From NCBI GenBank assembly GCA_016184345.1, contig JACPCV010000003.1:1-64000 (forward strand): a stretch of DNA of 64,000 bases, given 5' to 3'. This document shows, piece after piece, positions 55,163-62,756 of the stretch (position 1 is its first letter; each line of letters begins with the position of its first letter). The translations under genes and the position numbers were made by a program. Source of the DNA: Candidatus Woesearchaeota archaeon. GTDB lineage: Archaea; Nanobdellota; Nanobdellia; Woesearchaeales; UBA10216. Under the pieces are notes generated by a model. That model was not told the origin of the DNA, did not search any database, and saw nothing but the letters and a program-made list of their open reading frames with translations.

Positions 55163-55780
55163 ATGATTGACGCGAGATTGCTTGAAGTGAGGAGGGTTGT
55201 GAAGGGAAGGAAGCCCAATTTCCAGGTTCAGAACTCCAACGACCCGAAGAAAAGGTTTCCTGGCAGGTGGAAGAGGCCCAAGGGGCTCCAGAACAAGATG
55301 AGGGAAAGGAGAAAGGGCAACCCTAAGTATATTGAGCCGGGCTACGGCTCCCCTGTTGGGGTGAAAGGCGCAACAGCAGAAGGGCTGTTCCCTGTTGTTG
55401 TCAGCAACATTGCCGGGCTCGGCAAAGTCCGTGAGAGCGAAGGTGTTATAATTTCGGCAGCAGTAAGCGTGAAGAAGAAAGTGCTGATAGCAAAAGCTGC
55501 TGTGGAAAGAAAGCTGAAGCTGCTTAACTTTAATGCTGAGGAAATGGCGAAGAAGCTAGCTGAAGGCATGGCATCCAGGAAGAGCCGCAGGCTCGATATA
55601 CTCGGGAAGAGAAAGGTCAAGGGCGAGGCGAAGAAGCAGACCGCGACATCAGCAGCTGCCTCAAGTGAGAAGAAGGAAACAACAGCGCCAGCTGCCGACA
55701 TCGAAAGCAAGGTTGACGACGAGGCTAGGAAGAAGGCAGAGAAAGAGGAGAAAGACAAGATTCTCACAAAGGCGAAGTGA
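55163..55780 (+). CDS. rpl32e: 50S ribosomal protein eL32 with A/K/E-rich tail
   Basis: KRFPGRWKRPKGLQNKMRERRKGNPKYIEPGYGSPVGVKG. Confidence 0.92.
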   Translation: MIDARLLEVRRVVKGRKPNFQVQNSNDPKKRFPGRWKRPKGLQNKMRERRKGNPKYIEPGYGSPVGVKGATAEGLFPVVVSNIAGLGKVRESEGVIISAAVSVKKKVLIAKAAVERKLKLLNFNAEEMAKKLAEGMASRKSRRLDILGKRKVKGEAKKQTATSAAASSEKKETTAPAADIESKVDDEARKKAEKEEKDKILTKAK

Positions 55781-55787
55781 TGGAAAA

Positions 55788-56303
55788 ATGATGCTTGGAG
55801 TCCAGAAGCGGTTGGCAGCGGGGATTTTTGGGTGCTCGCCCAAGAAGGTCGTATTTGATACTGAGAGGCTTGCCGAAATAAAGGAAGCTATAACAAAGAC
55901 AGACCTGCGAGCCCTGATTGAGCAGGGGGTCATAAGGAAGCTACCTGCGCGGGGCGTGTCCAAGGCAAGAATCAGGGTTGCTCATGAGCAGAAGAGCAAG
56001 AACAGGAGGAAAGGCCATGGCAGCAGGAAGGGCGCGGCAGGTGCCAGGACAGTCAGGAAGACAGCATGGATTAACAGGGTCAGGCTGCAAAGAAGCTACC
56101 TTCAGTCGTTAAGGGCGTCCAATGCTGTCAACAAGGTTCAGTTCGTTGAGGTTTACAAGAAAATCAAGGGCGGGTTTTTCAGGAGCAAGCGCCACCTTGA
56201 GCTCTTCCTCACTGAGAGGGGGATTTTGAAGGCAAAGGTACAACAGCAGGTAAAGGCTGATGCGAATAAAGGCACTGGCGCTGCTGTTGGTGGTGGAAAA
56301 TGA
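55788..56303 (+). CDS. rpl19e: 50S ribosomal protein eL19
   Basis: LGVQKRLAAGIFGCSPKKVVFDTERLAEIKEAITKTDLRALIEQGVIRKLPARGVSKAR. Confidence 0.95.
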   Translation: MMLGVQKRLAAGIFGCSPKKVVFDTERLAEIKEAITKTDLRALIEQGVIRKLPARGVSKARIRVAHEQKSKNRRKGHGSRKGAAGARTVRKTAWINRVRLQRSYLQSLRASNAVNKVQFVEVYKKIKGGFFRSKRHLELFLTERGILKAKVQQQVKADANKGTGAAVGGGK

Positions 56304-56947
56304 AAAGCGTGATTGCTGTTCCGTTTGCAAGGAAGCTGTCCGGAAGGACTAACTACCGAAGGAGGCTTGCGCTGCTCAAGTCAGGCCTGCCCAGGCTTGT
56401 TGTCAGGAAGACGCTCACTGGCATAATCCTGCAGGTTGTTGGTTTTGAGGCTGCAGGTGACAAGGTAAGGCTTTCAGTTACTTCAAAGAAGCTCAGGGCT
56501 CTTGGCTGGAAGCACAGCTGCAAGAACATCCCTGCAGCTTACCTGGCTGGCATGTTGCTGGCAAAGGCCGCTCTGGCTGCGAAGGTAAGTGAAGTGACAC
56601 CTGATATTGGCCTGCAAAGCGTTACAAATGGCGGGAAGATTTTTGCAGCCCTGAAGGGTGCAAAGGATGCTGGCCTCAGCTTCCAGCTCTCGGACGAGGT
56701 TGTGCCGGGCAGCGATGCAATCGCAGGCGCGAGGATAGCAGCGTATGCAAAGTCTGCAAAGCCCGGCCAGTTTTCAAGGGCAGGCAGCGAAGCGCTTAAC
56801 ATAACCGCTGATTTTGAGAAGGTGAAGGCTGCAATCGCAGCTGGCCAGTGGAACATGCCTCCAAAGGCACAATTCCGCAGCGAGCGGAATGTGCAATCTG
56901 ACAAAGTCAGATTTGCAGCAGCCAGGCCCAAGTTAACAAAAAAATGA
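56300..56947 (+). CDS. rpl18: 50S ribosomal protein uL18 with unusual C-terminal extension
   Basis: VPFARKLSGRTNYRRRLALLKSGLPRLVVRKTLTGIILQVV; ADFEKVKAAI then non-canonical tail AQFRSERNVQSDKVRFAAARPKLTKK. Confidence 0.95.
   Translation: MKSVIAVPFARKLSGRTNYRRRLALLKSGLPRLVVRKTLTGIILQVVGFEAAGDKVRLSVTSKKLRALGWKHSCKNIPAAYLAGMLLAKAALAAKVSEVTPDIGLQSVTNGGKIFAALKGAKDAGLSFQLSDEVVPGSDAIAGARIAAYAKSAKPGQFSRAGSEALNITADFEKVKAAIAAGQWNMPPKAQFRSERNVQSDKVRFAAARPKLTKK
56867..56916 (+). repeat. two-armed palindromic element inside uL18 coding sequence
   Basis: GCACAATTCCGCagcgaGCGGAATGTGCAATCTGACaaaGTCAGATTTGC; same arm order and bulges as intergenic copies. Confidence 0.75.
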
Positions 56948-56954
56948 TTGAGTG

Positions 56955-57761
56955 ATGCAAATGGCTATGATGGAAAGAAGAAAGATGAAAAGGAAGGAAA
57001 GGTTCAAGTTCAGGCCTGTTGAGATGACAGAGGAGGAGAGGCTCAGGCAGGCAGAGATTAAGAGGACGAGCCTTGAGGCGTGGAAGCCCAGGACAGAGCT
57101 TGGAAGAAAGGTAAAGGCTGGCCAGATTACTTCAATTGATGAGATACTTAATTCAGGCCAGAGGATTATGGAGCAGGAGATAGTTGATGCTCTGATGAGC
57201 GATTTGAGCACTGATTTGCTGATGATTGGCCAGTCCAAGGGCAAGTTTGGCGGGGGGCAGAGGAGGGCTTTCAAGCAGACTCAGAAAAAGACTGCTGAAG
57301 GCAACAAGCCCAGCTTCGCAACTATGGTTGTCATTGGCAACAGGAACGGCTACATCGGGATTGGCTATGGCAAGTCCAGGGAGACTGTTCTGTCGAGGGA
57401 GAAAGCCACGAGGAATGCCAAGCTTAACATAATTAAGATTAGGAGGGGATGCGGCAGCTGGCAATGCGGCTGCAGGACTCCCCATACAATACCTTTTAGC
57501 GTGTCCGGAAAGTGCGGCTCTGTCGTTATTGAGCTCAGGCCTGCCCCAAAGGGCAGCGGCTTGAGGGTTGCAGAGGAGTGCAGGAAAATCCTTGCCCTCG
57601 CAGGCGTAAATGATGTCTGGAGCAAGACATTTGGCCAGACTCGCACGACCATTAACCTTGCATCGGCGTGCTTCTCTGCTTTGAAAAGCCTGGGCGGGAA
57701 AAAGCTACAGGCAGAGAACACTGAAAGCCTTGGCATAGTGGAAGGCTTAAAGGCCCAGTAG
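56955..57761 (+). CDS. rps5: 30S ribosomal protein uS5
   Basis: TMVVIGNRNGYIGIGYGKSRETVLSREKATRNAKLNIIKIRRGCGSWQCGC. Confidence 0.96.
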   Translation: MQMAMMERRKMKRKERFKFRPVEMTEEERLRQAEIKRTSLEAWKPRTELGRKVKAGQITSIDEILNSGQRIMEQEIVDALMSDLSTDLLMIGQSKGKFGGGQRRAFKQTQKKTAEGNKPSFATMVVIGNRNGYIGIGYGKSRETVLSREKATRNAKLNIIKIRRGCGSWQCGCRTPHTIPFSVSGKCGSVVIELRPAPKGSGLRVAEECRKILALAGVNDVWSKTFGQTRTTINLASACFSALKSLGGKKLQAENTESLGIVEGLKAQ

Positions 57762-57789
57762 GCAAGTTAATAATTTACGGTGAGATGAC

Positions 57790-58203
57790 ATGGAAAACCA
57801 GCGGAAGCAGATTGCGGTAATCCGGCTTAGGGGCAGGACTGGCTTGCAGGGTGATGTTGCAGCAACTCTTCATATGCTCAACATCAGGCGTGTTAACCAT
57901 TGCGCGATTGTTCCTGACAGCCCTGATGTGGTTGGCATGCTGAAGAAGGCAAAGGACTACATAACCTGGGGCTACGTTGATTCAGATACGCTGAAGCTTC
58001 TTTTGGAAAAGCGCGGCGAGCCGGCTTTGGCTGGCGGCAGGAATTTCGTAGCGGTTAATGGCAAGAATTACAAGCCTTACTTCAGGCTGAGCCCTGCGAA
58101 GGGCGGCCTTGGAAGCAGGGGCGTGAAGGCGTCATTCACAAACGCAGGCGCCCTCGGTGACAGGAAAGACAAGGTTAATGAGCTGCTCAGGAGAATGATT
58201 TAG
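57790..58203 (+). CDS. rpl30: 50S ribosomal protein uL30
   Basis: QIAVIRLRGRTGLQGDVAATLHMLNIRRVNHCAIVPDSPDVVGML. Confidence 0.95.
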   Translation: MENQRKQIAVIRLRGRTGLQGDVAATLHMLNIRRVNHCAIVPDSPDVVGMLKKAKDYITWGYVDSDTLKLLLEKRGEPALAGGRNFVAVNGKNYKPYFRLSPAKGGLGSRGVKASFTNAGALGDRKDKVNELLRRMI

Positions 58204-58218
58204 CAGCGTGGTGCCTTT

Positions 58219-58722
58219 ATGACTGTAAACAGAAGGAAGAAGGACGTGAAATTCCGTGGAAGCCATACCCACGGCTGGGGTAGCAAGAAGAAGCACCGTG
58301 GCTCTGGTAACCGGGGAGGAAAGGGAAACGCTGGTACCGGGAAAAGGGCTGACCAGAATAAGCCCTCAATCTGGCATGAGCAATACTTTGGCAAGCACGG
58401 CTTTACCCACAAGGGGGCTGTCCGCCACAAGTCTGTCAACATTGAGTTCCTTGACCAAAACATTGAAAAGCTTGTGAAATCAGGCGTTGCAAAGCAGCAG
58501 AACGGAGCTTTTGCTGTCAATATCGCTGACCTGGGCTTTGGCAAGCTCCTTGGGAAGGGCAGGGTCACCAGGAAAATGGCAATAACTGCTGGCTACGCAT
58601 CTTCACGCGCTGTTGATGCAGTCAGGGAAGCTGGCGGCGAAGTGATTGTCGCAAATCAGAAAGCGACTGCTAGTGAGAAAGCGGCAGTAGCCGTGGTAGC
58701 AAAAACAAAGCAGTCTAAGTAA
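58219..58722 (+). CDS. rpl15: 50S ribosomal protein uL15
   Basis: RKKDVKFRGSHTHGWGSKKKHRGSGNRGGKGNAGTGKRADQNKPSI. Confidence 0.95.
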   Translation: MTVNRRKKDVKFRGSHTHGWGSKKKHRGSGNRGGKGNAGTGKRADQNKPSIWHEQYFGKHGFTHKGAVRHKSVNIEFLDQNIEKLVKSGVAKQQNGAFAVNIADLGFGKLLGKGRVTRKMAITAGYASSRAVDAVREAGGEVIVANQKATASEKAAVAVVAKTKQSK

Positions 58723-58732
58723 GTGTTGTGCT

Positions 58733-60112
58733 ATGGGAGTCAAGGATATCTTGCTGAATCTGCCTGAAGTGGCTGGCCCTTCAGAGCGCAGGCTGCCGTT
58801 CAATGAGAAGCTTAAGTGGACTGGTGTTGTGCTTGTCCTTTTCTTCGCGCTGGGCCTTATCCCTCTTTACGGTCTCGGCGAAAACTCCCTCTCGCAGTTC
58901 CAGTTCCTTTCCATCATTCTGGGGGCAGAGTTTGGCTCAATAATCTCTCTTGGCATCGGCCCCATAGTAACTGCTTCCATACTGCTGCAGCTCCTGAACG
59001 GCTCCGGTGTGTTGAAGTTTGACCTGACTACGCCTGATGGCAAGAAGCTGTTCCAGGGAGTGCAGAAGGGCCTTGCGATGGCTTTCATTGTTTTTGAGGC
59101 AATGGTCTATGTTTATACAGGGGGTTTGGCTCCTAATGCAGACGGCAGCAACCTTGTTCTGGTTGCCCAGCTGGCAGTGGGCGGGCTTTTGATACTTTTC
59201 ATGGACGAGGTTGTCAGCAAGTGGGGCTTTGGCTCCGGCGTTAGTTTGTTCATAGCAGCTGGGGTTTCAAAGGAGATAGTTATCAGGCTGCTGAGCCCGC
59301 TTAACTCCACAGGCAGCCTTGCCTTCACTACAGGGGAAGCCCCTGTTGGGGCCCTCCTTGCCATTTTTTACTTTTTCGTGCAGGGCGACTTCAGGCAGGT
59401 CCTGGCAAACCTGCTCGTGATAGGGACAACGCTTCTTGTTTTCGTCATAGCTGTTTATGCCCAGTCGATGAAGGTTGAGCTGCCCCTTTCCTTTGGCAGG
59501 ATTAGGGGGCATGGCATAAGGTGGCCTCTGGCATTTATTTACACCAGCAACATACCGGTAATACTGACAGCTGCCCTTCTGGCGAACATCCAGCTTTGGG
59601 CAAGGCTCCTGCAAAGCAAGGGGTTCACTTTCCTTGGGACTTTTAACCCTGCAGGCGGCTCTACTGGGTTCATATCGCTGATAAACCCTGTAAACATTGT
59701 CAACAACCTGGCTACGGCCAGCCTGAACTTTGCTGATGTCGTGCCCAGGATTGTGGTGTATACGCTCATAATGATTGGCGGGGCAATACTTTTCTCAATT
59801 TTCTGGGTGAAGACTGCAGGCCAGGATGCGAGAAGCCAGGCTAAGCAGATTATGTCGTCTGGCTTGCAGATTCCGGGCTTCAGGAGGGACGAGCGGGTGG
59901 TTGAAAGCCTCCTTGACAGGTATATCCCTGCATTGACTGTCATGGGCGCCATTACTGTTGGCTTTCTTGCTGCTTTCGCAGACGTCATGGGCGCCCTGAC
60001 ATCAGGAACAGGGCTGCTGCTGACTGTTATGATAATCTACAAGCTTTACGAGGAGATTGCGCAGCAGCACGCTGTTGACATGAACCCGATGCTCAGGAAA
60101 TTCATTCAGTAA
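58733..60112 (+). CDS. secY: preprotein translocase subunit SecY
   Basis: Multi-TM; FGRIRGHGIRWPLAFIYTSNIPVILTAALLANIQLW. Confidence 0.97.
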   Translation: MGVKDILLNLPEVAGPSERRLPFNEKLKWTGVVLVLFFALGLIPLYGLGENSLSQFQFLSIILGAEFGSIISLGIGPIVTASILLQLLNGSGVLKFDLTTPDGKKLFQGVQKGLAMAFIVFEAMVYVYTGGLAPNADGSNLVLVAQLAVGGLLILFMDEVVSKWGFGSGVSLFIAAGVSKEIVIRLLSPLNSTGSLAFTTGEAPVGALLAIFYFFVQGDFRQVLANLLVIGTTLLVFVIAVYAQSMKVELPLSFGRIRGHGIRWPLAFIYTSNIPVILTAALLANIQLWARLLQSKGFTFLGTFNPAGGSTGFISLINPVNIVNNLATASLNFADVVPRIVVYTLIMIGGAILFSIFWVKTAGQDARSQAKQIMSSGLQIPGFRRDERVVESLLDRYIPALTVMGAITVGFLAAFADVMGALTSGTGLLLTVMIIYKLYEEIAQQHAVDMNPMLRKFIQ

Positions 60113-60135
60113 AAAATTTGGAGAAAGTGATAAAA

Positions 60136-60921
60136 ATGGCTCTGCTTGGCTTCATGGACATTCTGCTCAGCTTCACGCCAGCCGTGGCAATAATCATAAT
60201 CTCGCTAGCCGTCTCGGTTATCACGACGCTGGTCTATAAGTACACTACCAACCAGAAGCAGCTCAAAGAGATGAAGGAAGAGATGGCCAGGCTGCAGGCC
60301 GAGATTCGCACTACAAAGGAGCCTGGCAGGGCTGCGCAGCTGCAGAAGGAAATGATGGGCAAGTCAATGAAGCAGCTTAACTCCTCAACAAAGTCAATGC
60401 TCATAACACTTGTCCCCCTTTTTCTCATCTTTGGGTGGATGGGGAGCCACTTGGCTTACCAGCCTGTAATGCTTGGCGAGGAATTTACAACTACAGTTCA
60501 TTTTGCAAAATCAGCAGCGCAAAATGCAAGCGCGCTTGCCCTAGGCAACGTCACGCTTTCTGCAAGCGAGGGCCTGGAGATTCTGTCAAGCCCAGCTCAG
60601 GAAGCTAAAGGCGCAGCAGTGAGCTGGCGCCTGAAGGGGGATAAGGAAGGTGCTTACAGGCTAACTTACAGCCTGGGCGATGAAATGTATTCTCTGAACG
60701 TCCTGCTGACTAATGAGTTCAGGTATGAGAATCCTGTCCTTGCAAAATCAAAGGGCATAAAGAAGGCCAGCGTGATTGACAGAATAACTGTTGACCTGAA
60801 GCCGCTTCGGCCTTTTGGCAATTTCTCGCTGCTGGGCTGGGAGCCTGGCTGGCTTGCAACTTACATTATCTTCTCGCTTGCCGCCTCGATGCTTGCAAGG
60901 AAGCTGCTCAAAGTTTACTAG
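60136..60921 (+). CDS. EMC3/TMCO1-like (DUF106) membrane insertase with extra domain between TM2 and TM3
   Basis: YKYTTNQKQLKEMKEEMARLQAEIRTTKEPGRAAQLQKEMMGKSMKQLNSSTKSMLITLVPLFLIFGWM. Confidence 0.85.
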   Translation: MALLGFMDILLSFTPAVAIIIISLAVSVITTLVYKYTTNQKQLKEMKEEMARLQAEIRTTKEPGRAAQLQKEMMGKSMKQLNSSTKSMLITLVPLFLIFGWMGSHLAYQPVMLGEEFTTTVHFAKSAAQNASALALGNVTLSASEGLEILSSPAQEAKGAAVSWRLKGDKEGAYRLTYSLGDEMYSLNVLLTNEFRYENPVLAKSKGIKKASVIDRITVDLKPLRPFGNFSLLGWEPGWLATYIIFSLAASMLARKLLKVY

Positions 60922-60953
60922 TCAAAACCTGAGTGAGCTTGTCTGCACTTTTG

Positions 60954-61096
60954 GCTGCTTGTGGTCTTGCAGACTTACTCCCAAATCGGCAGAAGCCGAT
61001 TGGGCACAGTCGAGCGAAGCTCGACTTGTGTTCTCTCCCCTACGCTTAAGCGTGGGGAGGAGAAAGGAATCCAAGCAACGCTTGGACACAAGCAGC
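60954..61096 (+). repeat. closed four-arm palindromic element
   Basis: Outer 10-bp stem GCTGCTTGTG/CACAAGCAGC enclosing two-armed element 60980-61030 plus hairpins 61031-61065 and 61071-61085. Confidence 0.75.
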
Positions 61097-61120
61097 TCAC
61101 TCGCATAACTTTACATCATT

Positions 61121-62755
61121 TTAGTCACTAAACAAGAAATCAAGGTTAATCTCCACCGCCGCAGCTGGCATTTCAATCCCCCACTTTGCGAGGATTGCAG
61201 GGCTTATTTCCCCGATTAAGCCTACGGGTTTTCCATCCATGATTATGCTGCCTGCCCTTCCCTTGATGAAGGCTGGGTGCTCTGCAGGGCGTATTTCAAG
61301 CTTTGCGGCAGCCGAAGCAAGCAAGGATGATAAGTACTGCTTCATTTCAGTGAAGTCTGCCTTTGAGTGCGCTGATGCCAGTGCCATTGAGTGCCACTCC
61401 GTTATGCCGCTGCCTTCCCTGGCTGCAATTATGCCTTCCTCGAAAATTTTCTGCGGATAGTCTGCGTGCTTGTTCCTTGAAAGCACGTCAAGAAGCTGCG
61501 GTAGCAGTGAGTTTCTTACAGCCGAATATGTCTCTGACATGTAATTCCCCAGTTCAATAATTCCGGCACTGCCAACTACTGAGCCCTTATCCGTGAGTAT
61601 GTGGCTGAACACTTCCTGGAAGCCCATGGCAACTACTGACTTCCTCAGCTTGTTTATCTTCTGCACTGAAGGGTGGGGCAGGCCTATCGTGTAGCTTTTG
61701 AGCGGCTCGTCCGGTATTTTGTCAAAGCCGTAAGCAATTGCCACGTCCTCTGCAACATCAACTGCGTGCATTATGTCTGCCCTGTAAGGCGGCACAATTG
61801 CGAAGCTGCCGCTGGAATCATACCCTGCCTTTGCAAGCAGCTGCCTTACCTGGGCTGCAGTTAGCTTGAGCCCCGTGACTTCCTCCACTGTTTCTGGCGT
61901 TATGCTTATTTTTTCGGTCTTCTGCTGGGGTGTGATGGAATTCCTGCCGCCATATGACACTGTAACTGAAAATACCTCAAACCCTCTTTCGAAGAGGTTG
62001 TGTGCAAATATGTTGGCTGCCAGGTTAACCGATTCCTCATCAGTGCCTGTGGCCTCAAAGAGCATATCAGAATCTCCCACTTCAAGCCTTCCTGTGGAGC
62101 TTGAGTTTATTATTGGAGGGAAGCTCAGGATTTCCCCTTTGTCATCTTCCAGGAGGGGGTATTTTGCTGCATCCCTGAGTATCCAGGCATACTGCCTGCC
62201 TTTGGGGTGGAGCTCTAGAATCTGCCTGAGGTTGAGCAGCCTGTCATATTCAAGGGGGGTGAATCTTGCTGATGATGGCTCAACGGCCTTGTAGTGGACT
62301 GGAAACGTGATTTTTTTATAAGCGTACAGCCCTATGGAGACCTTCTGCCTTCTCCTCCCGTAGCCTTCGCAGAACTTTTCCTGCATCTGGATAATCTGCT
62401 TGAGAAGGTAATCATCAAGTTTTCTTCCTTTCGCTACAAAAGCTGCGATGTACGGCCTTACATGCTTTACTGAACTGTCAACGATTACCTTGTAGCTGCT
62501 GCTTTTTACGGTGGGCTTTTGCAGCCCTTTGGATAAGCCGAGGATGCCCTTGAAAAACCTTGCAAGGCCCTCAGGGCACCAAGTGTAGGGAAGGTTCGTG
62601 TCATCCAGCTTTACTGTAACCTCGTCCTTTGCCTTGTCATATTTTTCTACCTCGGCTTTAGCGTAGAGCGTGAGGTTATCCTCGAACTGCTCTAGGCTCA
62701 TCTTCTTTCCCAGAAGCTGCTGGAAGTCCCTGAATGAAAAAGTTATTGTGGGCAT
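61121..62755 (-). CDS. pheT: phenylalanine--tRNA ligase beta subunit
   Basis: MPTITFSFRDFQQLLGKKMSLEQFEDNL; B5 domain and ADIMHAVDVAEDVAIAYGFDKI. Confidence 0.96.
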   Translation of the reverse strand: MPTITFSFRDFQQLLGKKMSLEQFEDNLTLYAKAEVEKYDKAKDEVTVKLDDTNLPYTWCPEGLARFFKGILGLSKGLQKPTVKSSSYKVIVDSSVKHVRPYIAAFVAKGRKLDDYLLKQIIQMQEKFCEGYGRRRQKVSIGLYAYKKITFPVHYKAVEPSSARFTPLEYDRLLNLRQILELHPKGRQYAWILRDAAKYPLLEDDKGEILSFPPIINSSSTGRLEVGDSDMLFEATGTDEESVNLAANIFAHNLFERGFEVFSVTVSYGGRNSITPQQKTEKISITPETVEEVTGLKLTAAQVRQLLAKAGYDSSGSFAIVPPYRADIMHAVDVAEDVAIAYGFDKIPDEPLKSYTIGLPHPSVQKINKLRKSVVAMGFQEVFSHILTDKGSVVGSAGIIELGNYMSETYSAVRNSLLPQLLDVLSRNKHADYPQKIFEEGIIAAREGSGITEWHSMALASAHSKADFTEMKQYLSSLLASAAAKLEIRPAEHPAFIKGRAGSIIMDGKPVGLIGEISPAILAKWGIEMPAAAVEINLDFLFSD

Positions 62756-62756
62756 T

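Noticed and set aside
629-61030. CRISPR array from recurring CCCAAATCG...CGATTGGG motifs
   Set aside because: Copies are kilobases apart, not regularly spaced with spacers.
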